NCBI RefSeq assembly: GCF_049319665.1
Contig: NZ_JBMOUD010000015.1
Coordinates: forward strand, 1-64,000
Length of the DNA: 64,000 nt
Reading direction: 5' to 3'
Source of the DNA: JBMOUD01 sp049319665
Lineage (GTDB): Bacteria > Pseudomonadota > Gammaproteobacteria > Enterobacterales > Enterobacteriaceae
Within the stretch, counting starts at the first letter, position 1. Every line of letters starts with the position of its first letter. Shown piece after piece: positions 34,942-43,693 of this stretch. A model generated the notes under the pieces. That model was not told where the DNA came from, did no database searches, and saw nothing but the letters and a program-made list of their open reading frames with translations. The translations under genes and the position numbers were made by a program.

Positions 34942-34959
34942 GTTATGTTATAACATAAC
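34942..34959. promoter_or_regulatory. Candidate Zur box
   Basis: GTTATGTTATAACATAAC is a perfect 18-bp palindrome 37 bases upstream of folE2. It fits the enterobacterial Zur pattern with its ATGTTATA...TATAACAT core, as I recall it. Its place ahead of zinc-independent enzyme paralogues strongly supports the assignment. Confidence 0.8.
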
Positions 34960-34996
34960 TAGTGTGTGGTGTTGAATAGAGAAAGACTGAGGATGC

Positions 34997-35926
34997 ATGA
35001 GCGTAACAATTGAAACACCGAATGCGCCGCTGGCTGATGCGCAGGCAATGAATGAGGTGGCAAGCAGTATTGGACTTGATTGGGTTGGCATGGAAGGCAT
35101 TGCTTTACCGATTGAAATAGCCGGAAGGCCGGTAAGTGCGACGGTGAATGCCGGTATTGATTTGCTGGCAATAGAGAACGGCCAAAAAGGTATACACATG
35201 TCGCGCCTTTATCAGGCGTTGGATGAGTTGACGCAGAGTGAACTGACGCCCGCTTTGATTAAAAGCACGCTGACACAGTTTATTATTTCTCATCAAGGGC
35301 AAGCCTCTTGTGCCCATCTTCATTTCAGTGGCGATATCCTACTTTCTCGTCCGTCTTTGCTCTCAGAAATGCGAGGCTGGAAGGCGTATCCCTTCGAGAT
35401 TGATGCCAGGCTGGATCACCAATGGATGCTGACGCTAAAAATTGGCGTGCCATATTCATCAACCTGCCCAAGCTCTGCGGCGTTAAGCGTACAAGTCGCC
35501 CAGCAGCAATTCAGCCTCGATTTTGACCATCAACCTGACGCTATCTCTGTGCAGCAGGTTTCTGATTGGTTTGATAAACGTGGCTTACCTGCCACGCCAC
35601 ATAGCCAGCGCAGTTGGGCGTGGGTGACGGTGACGTTGGGTCAGGATGCCGCGCAATTTCCTGTCACTGAATTAATCAATCGTATCGAAACGGCACTGTC
35701 TACTCCGGTGCAAACGGCGGTTAAACGTAGCGATGAACAGGCGTTTGCTATCGCTAACGGGCAAAACTTAATGTTTTGTGAGGATGCGGCGAGAAGACTT
35801 TATCGCGCGCTAAATAATCAATGTCATTTTGATCAAGTGGCGATTCGCGTCGAACATCAAGAAAGCCTTCACGCTCACAATGCCGTCGCACTCGCTGTCT
35901 GGAAAAGAGGTTCTCATGCTGCGTAA
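34997..35926 (+). CDS. folE2: GTP cyclohydrolase IB FolE2
   Basis: 309 residues. Diagnostic segments are GMEGIALPIEI at the N-terminus, YSSTCPSSAALS with the catalytic Cys, and VRVEHQESLHAHNAVA with metal-binding Glu/His near the C-terminus. FolE2 catalyses the first step of tetrahydrofolate synthesis without strict need for zinc and can use Mn or other metals. It substitutes for the zinc enzyme FolE when zinc is scarce. First gene behind the Zur-like box; GAGG upstream of ATG 34997. Confidence 0.9.
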   Translation: MSVTIETPNAPLADAQAMNEVASSIGLDWVGMEGIALPIEIAGRPVSATVNAGIDLLAIENGQKGIHMSRLYQALDELTQSELTPALIKSTLTQFIISHQGQASCAHLHFSGDILLSRPSLLSEMRGWKAYPFEIDARLDHQWMLTLKIGVPYSSTCPSSAALSVQVAQQQFSLDFDHQPDAISVQQVSDWFDKRGLPATPHSQRSWAWVTVTLGQDAAQFPVTELINRIETALSTPVQTAVKRSDEQAFAIANGQNLMFCEDAARRLYRALNNQCHFDQVAIRVEHQESLHAHNAVALAVWKRGSHAA

Positions 35927-36476
35927 AAATCCATCGGGTCATTCTCCTATCGTTTCCGAAAAAGCCTATGTTGACCCCACAGCCATTATCTGTGGCAAGG
36001 TTGTCATCGAAGATTATGTCTATGTCGGGCCTTATGCGGTTATCCGGGCAGATGAGCTTAATGAGAAGGGCGAAATGTCACCGATTATTATCGGTTCACA
36101 TTCCAATATTCAAGACGGAGTCGTTATCCATTCTAAAAGTGGTGCCGGTGTCTCGATTGGCTCCCATACTTCTATCGCCCATCGAGCCATTGTGCACGGG
36201 CCTTGTGAGATTGCCGGACGCGTATTTATCGGTTTCAACAGCGTGTTGTTTAACTGTGTTATCGGCGAGGGCTGTGTGATCCGCTATAACGCGGTGGTCG
36301 ATGGCTTGACGCTTCCGCCTGCGCTTTATATCCCCTCGTGTGAGCATGTTGGGCCACAGAGCGATTTGAGCTTGTTTAATCAAGTCGATTTGCCTTCCTT
36401 GCAATTTTCCGAAGATGTCGCCGCAACTAACGTGCAGTTAGTTGAAGGCTACCGCCGCTTACGCAACGAGTTTTAA
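35916..36476 (+). CDS. Gamma-class carbonic anhydrase paralogue
   Basis: 186 residues from the ATG at 35916, preceded by AAGAGG; it overlaps folE2 by 11 bases. Left-handed beta-helix hexapeptide repeats run from YVDPTAIICGKVVIEDYVYV onward. The three metal histidines of gamma-carbonic anhydrases are present (GVVIH and SIAHRAIVH). Gamma enzymes can work with iron or cobalt, so this one could replace a zinc beta-carbonic anhydrase. A related gene lies beside folE2 and pyrC2 in Pseudomonas zinc-starvation clusters. Confidence 0.87.
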   Translation: MLRKNPSGHSPIVSEKAYVDPTAIICGKVVIEDYVYVGPYAVIRADELNEKGEMSPIIIGSHSNIQDGVVIHSKSGAGVSIGSHTSIAHRAIVHGPCEIAGRVFIGFNSVLFNCVIGEGCVIRYNAVVDGLTLPPALYIPSCEHVGPQSDLSLFNQVDLPSLQFSEDVAATNVQLVEGYRRLRNEF

Positions 36477-36545
36477 TTATTTGATTAGAAGCGGCGCATA
36501 TCACGCGCCGCCAATGACGCGAATAGCAAGACGAAAGGCAACGCC

Positions 36546-37895
36546 ATGAACATGACATTAATTAAAAACGCGACGCTGATTAATGAAGGGATGCGGCAAT
36601 CTGCGGATGTGCTTATTCGTGAGGGACGCATTGAATATATCGCCGCTGATATTAGCGCGACTGCGCAAATGACCGTCGTTGATGCCAAAGGGCAGTGGCT
36701 CATTCCTGGGATGATTGACGACCAAGTACATTTTCGTGAACCGGGAATGCCGACGAAAGGCACGATTGCTAGCGAGTCGCGGGCTGCAGTTGCCGGGGGA
36801 ATCACCAGTTATATGGAAATGCCTAACGTGGTGCCGCAAACCACAGATAGAGCCGCATTACAGGATAAATTTACTCGTGCTGCGCAGGTTTCTGTCGCCA
36901 ATTACAGCTTCTATTTGGGGGCGACCAATAACAATCTCGATGAAATTCGCCGTTTGCGCCCTGATGAAGCCTGCGGGGTGAAAATTTTCATGGGCGCATC
37001 AACGGGCAATATGCTGGTCGATAACGAAGAAACGCTGGCCCAGATATTTTCTGACTCCCCGGTACTCATCGCCACTCACTGTGAAGATTCGCAGCTGATT
37101 AAAGCGCAGGAAGCCGTTTATCGCCTCAAATATGGCAATGATATTCCGGCGCATAAACATGCGGAAATCCGTAGCGTTGAAACCTGTTATCGTTCGTCGT
37201 CATTGGCGGTATCGTTGGCGAAAAAATATGGTTCACGTCTGCACGTTCTACATATCACCACTGCTGAAGAATTGGCGCTATTTGACGCGGCACCGACGCT
37301 TGCTCAACTGCGGAAAAAACAGATCACCGCAGAGGCTTGTGTGCATCATCTGTTTTTCAATCAGCTTGATTATCCTCGCTTAGGGCACTTGATGAAATGC
37401 AATCCGTCAGTAAAAGCGCCCTCGCATCAGGTTGCGTTGTGGCAGGCGTTAAACGACGGTGTGATTGATGTTATTGCCACCGATCACGCGCCGCACACCT
37501 GGGAGGAGAAGCAAGGACATTATTTCAGTGCGCCTTCCGGGCTGCCGTTAGTCCAGCATGCAATCCCGGCATTATTGGATTTGTGTCAGCGTGGCGTGAT
37601 GACGCCGGAGCTGATGGTGCAGAAAACCAGTCATGCTGTTGCCGAGCGTTATCAAATAAAAGAGCGTGGATATTTACGTGAAGGCTATTGGGCCGACCTG
37701 GTCCTTATCGACCCAAACAAGCCTTACCACGTTCGTAGCAATGAACTCTTTTATCGATGCGGTTGGACGCCTTTCATTGATGACACCTTTTACGGTGGCA
37801 GTATCACAACAACCTGGGTGAATGGGCACTGTGCCTATCATCAAGGAAAGATTTTGCCCACGCCCAATGGCCATAAGCTGGTATTCAGCAGATAA
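36546..37895 (+). CDS. pyrC: Dihydroorotase paralogue PyrC2 (amidohydrolase)
   Basis: 449 residues, type I dihydroorotase/allantoinase fold. Metal-site motifs: DDQVHFREPGMPTKG, the carboxylated Lys of GVKIFMGASTGN, ATHCED, HVLHITT and ATDHAPH. The first motif is QVH where the zinc enzymes have HVH, so one metal ligand is lost or altered. It closes carbamoyl-aspartate to dihydroorotate in pyrimidine synthesis. E. coli PyrC (348 aa, type II) is a different subgroup, so this is an additional enzyme, with an allantoinase or hydantoinase as the less likely alternative. 69 bases after the carbonic anhydrase. Confidence 0.85.
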   Translation: MNMTLIKNATLINEGMRQSADVLIREGRIEYIAADISATAQMTVVDAKGQWLIPGMIDDQVHFREPGMPTKGTIASESRAAVAGGITSYMEMPNVVPQTTDRAALQDKFTRAAQVSVANYSFYLGATNNNLDEIRRLRPDEACGVKIFMGASTGNMLVDNEETLAQIFSDSPVLIATHCEDSQLIKAQEAVYRLKYGNDIPAHKHAEIRSVETCYRSSSLAVSLAKKYGSRLHVLHITTAEELALFDAAPTLAQLRKKQITAEACVHHLFFNQLDYPRLGHLMKCNPSVKAPSHQVALWQALNDGVIDVIATDHAPHTWEEKQGHYFSAPSGLPLVQHAIPALLDLCQRGVMTPELMVQKTSHAVAERYQIKERGYLREGYWADLVLIDPNKPYHVRSNELFYRCGWTPFIDDTFYGGSITTTWVNGHCAYHQGKILPTPNGHKLVFSR

Positions 37896-37965
37896 CAGAA
37901 AACACATCGTCCAAGCCGCAGAACACGCTCTGCGGTTCTCATTGTTCAAAAAAGAGAAGATCCCG

Positions 37966-38988
37966 GTGAGTATTATTATTCCTGCCACTTTTCCCGCGCG
38001 CCGTTTGCGCCGGTGTCGTTCACGCTCCTTTAGCCGCCGTTTGGTGGCGGAACATCAGTTGAGCGTCGATGACCTTATTTACCCGGTATTTATCGTTGAA
38101 GGGACTCACCAACGACAGGCGGTGGACTCGATGCCTGGCGTTTATCGAATGAGCCTTGATGTATTGCTGCAAGAGGCGCAAGAGGTGGCAAAGCTCGGTA
38201 TTGCTGTATTAGCGTTATTTCCCTGTATCGAAGCATCGGCAAAATCATTACATGCCAAAGAGGCCTTTAACTATAAAGGATTGATCCCCAGAGCTATTCG
38301 GTGTTTAAAAAGGGAATTTCCACAGTTGGGAATATTAACGGATATTGCCCTCGATCCTTATACCTCTCACGGCCAGGATGGGATTGTCGATGAGAACGGT
38401 GAAGTGCTCAACGATGTCACTAACGATATTTTGGTGCAGCAAGCGATGGCGCATGCCAGCGCTGGTGTCGATATTGTGGCACCCAGTGACATGATGGACG
38501 GCCGTATTGGCGCGATTAGGCAAAGTTTAGAAAAAGCCGGGTATTTGCATACCCAAATTATGGCCTACTCGGCAAAATATGCGTCCAGTTATTATGGTCC
38601 ATTCCGCGATGCTATTGGATCGGCATCTACTCTGGGAAAAAACAGCAAACAGACTTATCAGATGGACCCGGCAAATCGGCTGGAAGCCTTGCAAGAAGTG
38701 GCTCAAGATATTCAGGAAGGAGCCGATATGGTGATGGTCAAGCCTGGAATGCCTTATCTGGATGTGATTCGTGAGGTAAAAAACACCTTTGCTATTCCGA
38801 CCTTTGCCTATCAAGTATCAGGCGAGTATGCGATGCATATGTCAGCATTTCAGCACCGCTGGCTTGATAAAAAAACTACGGTTCTGGAATCTTTATTGTG
38901 TTTTAAACGCGCGGGCGCGGATGGGATATTAACTTACTTCGCCAAAGAAACGGCGCAATGGATTGAAGAGAGCAAGATGCAGCGTTAA
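37966..38988 (+). CDS. hemB: Zinc-independent delta-aminolevulinate dehydratase HemB2
   Basis: 340 residues from a GTG at 37966 (AAGAGAAG upstream); the longer frame from 37822 overlaps pyrC2. Schiff-base lysines are in AYSAKYASSYYGPFRDA and MVMVKPGMPYLD. The metal loop reads DIALDPYTSHGQDG, with Ala/Asp where zinc enzymes have three cysteines, so it is the Mg/alkali-type enzyme. It joins two aminolevulinates into porphobilinogen for haem. As a paralogue behind a Zur-like box it should secure haem supply without zinc. Confidence 0.9.
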   Translation: MSIIIPATFPARRLRRCRSRSFSRRLVAEHQLSVDDLIYPVFIVEGTHQRQAVDSMPGVYRMSLDVLLQEAQEVAKLGIAVLALFPCIEASAKSLHAKEAFNYKGLIPRAIRCLKREFPQLGILTDIALDPYTSHGQDGIVDENGEVLNDVTNDILVQQAMAHASAGVDIVAPSDMMDGRIGAIRQSLEKAGYLHTQIMAYSAKYASSYYGPFRDAIGSASTLGKNSKQTYQMDPANRLEALQEVAQDIQEGADMVMVKPGMPYLDVIREVKNTFAIPTFAYQVSGEYAMHMSAFQHRWLDKKTTVLESLLCFKRAGADGILTYFAKETAQWIEESKMQR

Positions 38989-39216
38989 TACCTAGTCCCT
39001 TGTCGTTTTCGATAAGAGTTTATTTATACATCGCGCGGTTCTTTGTTGATATTGAGCATTTGCGTCAACGTTTCCTGCCAGAAATATACCTAATATTGAG
39101 TATGTTTTTCGTAAAGATTTGACCCGGAGAGAGGACGTTACATTGCAAATATGTTAAAACGTAACGCTCAACAGGTTATGACCTGCACTGCCAATTCAAC
39201 AAGAGTTTTCTGACCA

Positions 39217-40239
39217 ATGACTGACAATCTTATCGAACGCATTTCCACCGCACTGCATTCGGAACATACGTTTGAAGGGCTCGTCCGCCAGTTGCTAGAA
39301 ATGCTCGAGCTGGTGACCAATATGGAGTCGACCTATCTGACGCGTATTGAGCCAGATGGCAGCTTGCAGCACGTTTTATTTGCCCGCAACAGCAAAAAAA
39401 TGCAGATCCCAGAAGGACTATCGGTGCCTTGGGCAGATACGCTTTGTAAGCGGGCTCTTGACGAAGGAATGCGCTACACCTGTGATGTTGCCAGTGTATG
39501 GGGGGACTCTGAAGCGGCAAAAGCATTAAATATTACCACCTACGTTAGCACGCCGGTGATGTTGGCCGATGGTTCTCTCTACGGTACCTTGTGTGCGGCA
39601 AGCTCTGAGAGTCACCAACTTTCCGAACGTAGCGAGCAAGTCCTGCATCTGTTTGCCAATCTTATTGCCCAGCAAATTCAGAATGAACAGTTAATGAGGC
39701 AGTTGCAGCAAGCAAACGCTGCCTTGACGACCGCCAGTTACACTGACGATTTGACGGGGCTTGCCAACCGCCGTTCTGTTTTTGAGCAGTTGCCGCCACT
39801 CTTTTCCCGTGCCAATAGGGATGCCCGCTATGTGTTGATTGCCTTTACCGATCTGGACGAATTCAAACAGATTAATGATATTCATGGGCATGAAGTCGGC
39901 GATGATTTTTTAGTCGCAGTGGGAGAAAGACTGAAAAAAGGCGTGCGTGTTGACGAAGTCCTTGGCCGAGTCGGGGGGGATGAATTTATCGTGGCCGGTG
40001 TTGGCCCTGAAGAATATGACGAAGCACTGCAAGCGGCGCAGGCATTTAAAGCCAGATTAAGTGAGTTGCTTACCGGCCAGTACCAATTGCACTCTTGCCT
40101 GATTGATTACGCTGGGCCAAGTATTGGCGCTATTGCTATCAATCCTGCAGTTACCACGCCAGATATGGCGCTGCGTGAAGCGGATGCGGAAATGTATAAA
40201 GAGAAGAGTCGCCGTCGCAGTGTGAAAAAGGTTTGCTGA
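39217..40239 (+). CDS. GAF-GGDEF diguanylate cyclase
   Basis: 340 residues, cytoplasmic. A GAF domain (~20-165; YLTRIEPDGSLQHVLFARN, then YVSTPVMLADGSLYGTLCAA) is linked by a short coiled coil to a GGDEF domain with DDLTGLANRRSVFEQL and an intact active site GRVGGDEF. It should make cyclic di-GMP in response to a small ligand or redox signal. The inhibitory I-site position reads RVDE instead of RxxD, so product inhibition may be weakened. Single gene with its own terminator. Confidence 0.9.
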   Translation: MTDNLIERISTALHSEHTFEGLVRQLLEMLELVTNMESTYLTRIEPDGSLQHVLFARNSKKMQIPEGLSVPWADTLCKRALDEGMRYTCDVASVWGDSEAAKALNITTYVSTPVMLADGSLYGTLCAASSESHQLSERSEQVLHLFANLIAQQIQNEQLMRQLQQANAALTTASYTDDLTGLANRRSVFEQLPPLFSRANRDARYVLIAFTDLDEFKQINDIHGHEVGDDFLVAVGERLKKGVRVDEVLGRVGGDEFIVAGVGPEEYDEALQAAQAFKARLSELLTGQYQLHSCLIDYAGPSIGAIAINPAVTTPDMALREADAEMYKEKSRRRSVKKVC

Positions 40240-40271
40240 TTTTGTTGTCGATGTTATTACCTGATTTATGG

Positions 40272-40298
40272 GGCCTACGTAAAACGTAGGCCTTTTTT
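40272..40298 (+). terminator. Rho-independent terminator after the diguanylate cyclase
   Basis: GGCCTACGT (40272-40280) pairs with ACGTAGGCC (40284-40292), 3-nt loop, then six T. Confidence 0.93.
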
Positions 40299-40352
40299 AT
40301 TTAAAACAGGTCTTTTCTATTACCGCCACAGCGATGAACACAAGCGTCAATT

Positions 40353-42038
40353 CTAGAACTGTTCCCAATCACCAGAACTGACGGCCGCTAATGCTGGTCG
40401 GCGCGTTATTTTTACTGGATTGGACTGAAACTGACGCCCGGTGGCTGGCGTCAATGACTGCCCGATATTAAACACGCTCATTAATTGCACCAGTTTAGCC
40501 GCTTGGTCGCTCAGGCTGTCAGCAGCGCTGGCGGATTCTTCTACCAGTGTTGCGTTTTGCTGAGTGACCTGGTCTAGCTGCGTAATAGCGACATTAATTT
40601 GGTGTATTCCTTGGCCTTGCTCTTCGGTCGTGACACCAATCTCTGAGATCAGGCCTGCGACGCGATGGGATTGCTGAACTAAATCATCGATGGTTTCACT
40701 TGCGGAGCTCACCATATCCGAGCCTTTGGTTACGGTGCGCATACTTTCTTCAATCAACACTTTAATTTCACTAGCCGCAGAGGCTGAGCGTTGTGCTAGT
40801 GAACGAACCTCGCCTGCAACGACTGCAAAACCACGGCCTGATTCACCCGCCCGTGCCGCTTCCACCGCTGCATTTAGTGCCAGTATATTGGTCTGGAAAG
40901 CAATACCGTCGATAACACTGATAATGTCGCCAATTTTTTGCGAACTGCCGGTGATTTCCTGCATTGTCAGCACGAGATTATTTACGGCGTGGCCACTTTG
41001 TGTTGCTGTATCGCTCGCTGAGTTTGCCAGTTGTGTTGCCGTACGTACGGTTGCGGCATTTTGCTCGATGGTGTGACTCATTTGTTCCATCGATGCGGCA
41101 GTTTCTTGCAGGCTGGCAGCCTGCTGTTCGGTGCGTTGACTGAGATCGGTACTGCCGGCAGAAATTTCACTGGCGCCTGTTGAAATAGAATGGCTGCTAT
41201 CACGGACTTCGCGAACAATGCTTAACAAGCGAGCGCGCATACTATCCATTGCCGCGAGCAAGCTATGGCTATCGTCGCTTTTCAACGCTACTGCCGTATC
41301 CAGTTGGCCTTCAGAAACCTGTTGCGCTACCCATGCCGCATAAGCCGGTTCTCCACCAAGTTTGCCTTTAACTGCGCGAGCAATAAGCCAGGAGATCGCT
41401 GCGCCAATCAGTGCGCTAATAATCGTTATCAGCAACAATAGATTGCCAGAGAAATGAGCGTCCTCAACATAATTGCGAGCCATTTTAACTGTCGATTGGG
41501 AGTGTGAATCGATCATTTTACTGAGCGCATCCAGCACCAGCGCTTGAGGGCCTGTTACCTCATTGATAACCAGTTCTCTTGCTGTGTCATACTTGCCTTC
41601 AGCACTGACCTTCATCACTTTGCGTAGTGCTTGGGAATAAGCAGGGCGGAGTGTATTTAGGTTATTAAACATCTCGCGGGAGTGTTTTAGTACCAGCGCC
41701 TTATCGAGCTGTTGCAGTAACACATTATTGTCGGCGATACGTTTTTCGAGAGTTTGGTTGGTTTTTCTAATGTATTCCCGGCTCTGTTCCTCACTATGTG
41801 GCAGTGTGGTGAATAGCGCCATATCACGAATGTCATGAGCATTGTCGGTGATATTATCCTTAATCTTCATCACGATTAACAAATTCACCAGTCGAGTATT
41901 AGCTGTGTAATTTAGGTTATTTCCAATAGAAACCAACTGCACTCTGGCAAATAGTGCGACGAAAAATCCAATAGCGATAACTAATGCGAAACCAGCACCA
42001 AGCATGGTACTGAGTCGCATGTTTTTTAGTTTGTTCAT
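40353..42038 (-). CDS. Methyl-accepting chemotaxis protein
   Basis: 561 residues. First membrane segment ~13-32 (TMLGAGFALVIAIGFFVALF), periplasmic ligand domain of four-helix type, second segment ~188-212, a HAMP domain, then the signalling domain with the hairpin tip IAFQTNILALNAAVEAARAG and GFAVVAGEVRSLAQRSA. Methylation-type helices contain EQQAASLQETAASMEQ. The last residues DWEQF resemble the NWETF pentapeptide that tethers CheR, so it may be a high-abundance type receptor. Ligand unknown. The chemotaxis genes are elsewhere. Confidence 0.93.
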   Translation of the reverse strand: MNKLKNMRLSTMLGAGFALVIAIGFFVALFARVQLVSIGNNLNYTANTRLVNLLIVMKIKDNITDNAHDIRDMALFTTLPHSEEQSREYIRKTNQTLEKRIADNNVLLQQLDKALVLKHSREMFNNLNTLRPAYSQALRKVMKVSAEGKYDTARELVINEVTGPQALVLDALSKMIDSHSQSTVKMARNYVEDAHFSGNLLLLITIISALIGAAISWLIARAVKGKLGGEPAYAAWVAQQVSEGQLDTAVALKSDDSHSLLAAMDSMRARLLSIVREVRDSSHSISTGASEISAGSTDLSQRTEQQAASLQETAASMEQMSHTIEQNAATVRTATQLANSASDTATQSGHAVNNLVLTMQEITGSSQKIGDIISVIDGIAFQTNILALNAAVEAARAGESGRGFAVVAGEVRSLAQRSASAASEIKVLIEESMRTVTKGSDMVSSASETIDDLVQQSHRVAGLISEIGVTTEEQGQGIHQINVAITQLDQVTQQNATLVEESASAADSLSDQAAKLVQLMSVFNIGQSLTPATGRQFQSNPVKITRRPALAAVSSGDWEQF

Positions 42039-42123
42039 AAAACACCCAGAGTTTTTGTTGTTATATCACCGGAAAGAAAAGAACGTAATCGAAAGAAATA
42101 ACAGCAAAGAGTACAACTATGAT

Positions 42124-42246
42124 GATATAGCCGTCATACTTTAAGTTGCAGGGCTGTTCTCGTTCACTCCAGCCACTTAGTTATCCAAGCTCCGGGGGTT
42201 CTCGATTTCTGCCTGTCTGCATCTTGAAGTTTATTGGGTATATATC
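42124..42246. repeat. Palindromic intergenic element, YPAL-like, copy B
   Basis: Outer arms GATATA and TATATC, inner arms ACTTTAAGTTGCAGG and CTGCATCTTGAAGT, and the central CTTAGTTATCCAAG. It lies in the leader side of the chemoreceptor gene, between it and the cupin gene. Confidence 0.72.
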
Positions 42247-42448
42247 ATTTTATTTTATAAAAACCTCTTATCGGCATTCGTCATGATTTCTTTAGTGTTA
42301 TTTATGAGTTTTTATTAGAGGGGGGGGAAGGAGGAGCTTATATGTAAGGCAATGCTGTAGATATTTAAGCGAAATTGAATGGCTATTTCCGAAGCGATAA
42401 GCCCCGAATATTTTGTTGATATCAGGGCTTGGGATTAACTTTAAAAAA

Positions 42449-42898
42449 TTATTTGTTTGCGATGAAGTGATCGTCTCCGTCGATTGGGATGTAAACACGC
42501 TCCCACTCTTTACCGTCAATGATATCCCAACTGTGGCCTTCACCCTTGGTATCGGCTGCAAGTAGCACTGTGCCTGGCTCGATGATGAAGGTTGAGCCAT
42601 CGCTGACCTTAAATTTTAGCTTGCCTTTCAGGGTCACTACATACTGTTTTTTCGGGGCTGGATGCACGCCTTTCTGCCACTCTTCAAAGCTATTACTAAA
42701 ATAGAGATTTTGTGAAGAGAGTTTTGCCAGAGAAGGAATAGAACCTCTGATAAAGGCTGAATGATTATCTGGAGTATTAATAAGTTCTACTGCAGGAATA
42801 CGGTGTTCAGTCTGATCTTTCTTCGCTTCTTCAGCGTGGCCCATGACAGAAATAAGTAAGCCGGCGGATGCCAGCATAAGTTGTGTTATCTTTTTCAT
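42449..42898 (-). CDS. Exported cupin-domain protein
   Basis: 149 residues with a signal peptide (KKITQLMLASAGLLISVMGH, cleaved near HAEEA). The rest is a single cupin fold (YVVTLKGKLKFKVSDGSTFI, then EPGTVLLAADTKGEGHSWDI). Periplasmic, function unknown; similar exported cupins occur as single genes in enterobacteria. It stands alone between two palindromic repeats. Confidence 0.75.
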   Translation of the reverse strand: MKKITQLMLASAGLLISVMGHAEEAKKDQTEHRIPAVELINTPDNHSAFIRGSIPSLAKLSSQNLYFSNSFEEWQKGVHPAPKKQYVVTLKGKLKFKVSDGSTFIIEPGTVLLAADTKGEGHSWDIIDGKEWERVYIPIDGDDHFIANK

Positions 42899-42959
42899 AG
42901 TAATTCCAGAGTTAATAGCAGCCCGTAGTCTTTAGGTGAATAAACTCAACACTCATCAA

Positions 42960-43055
42960 ATTGTATAGGCGTAGGTAACCATCAATAATCCTGGATACTT
43001 AGTTATCTAAGTTTTTAGGATTACTGTATGCCTGCATCTTGAGGTTTATTGCGTA
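42960..43055. repeat. Palindromic intergenic element, YPAL-like, copy C (degenerate)
   Basis: Retains the core CTTAGTTATCTAAG, flanked by arms AATCCTGGATA and TTTAGGATTA, and the right end GCCTGCATCTTGAGG; the left end has decayed. It lies just upstream of the exported cupin gene. Confidence 0.6.
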
Positions 43056-43693
43056 AAATCACCGAATAATTGAATCAAACGATTCGATAGCTCATCAGAG
43101 ATATTGTGTTATTTTTTTATGAAATTCAGTGTTAATTGCAATTGGGCGTTTTGAGGTTAATAAATAACCAGTTGACTAAACCAAATGCTTAGATAGTACA
43201 CCAGAGATGAATAGTTACGTCAATATCACTCTCTGCAAGTTTTTTAATTAATAAATTAAATATAAATGCAAAAAAAGAATTAATCCGTAAATTAATAGTC
43301 TTAAGAATTATATTAATTAATTGACCTATATATGCGTTTTTATTCGTCAAAAACATATGATTCATAGTGAAATAAGATAAATTCAGTTATTACCTAATTA
43401 AATTTAGTTTATGGAAAGCTAATGCTTTGCTGGTGGCCTGTCATTACTTAACGATTATCTCTCTGGTTCTTAGGGCCGGGTGACCAGCAGCTCATGAACT
43501 GGGTGACTTGCCGCTGGGTACATTACCCTCCAACTGCGTGAATCGCTCACTAACAGTCATATCATATGTTGTTTTTGTATTAAAAAACGGCTGTTATAGC
43601 CGTGATTCGCAAAACTGTATCTGTTTTGCCTGCAGGCCAATTGATTAGTTTATAGGGATATTTTATTTCCTTTATAAACGAGTCTGCTTACCC
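43056..43693. other. Long intergenic region upstream of the sulfite reductase gene
   Basis: About 640 bases without a gene. The left 380 are very AT-rich. A G/C-rich block at about 43465-43560 stands out and contains small hairpins, for example GGGTACATTACCC (43516-43528) and CCAGCAGCTCATGAACTGG (43484-43502). This could be a structured leader or a small RNA. It does not match any riboswitch consensus I can recall. Confidence 0.4.
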
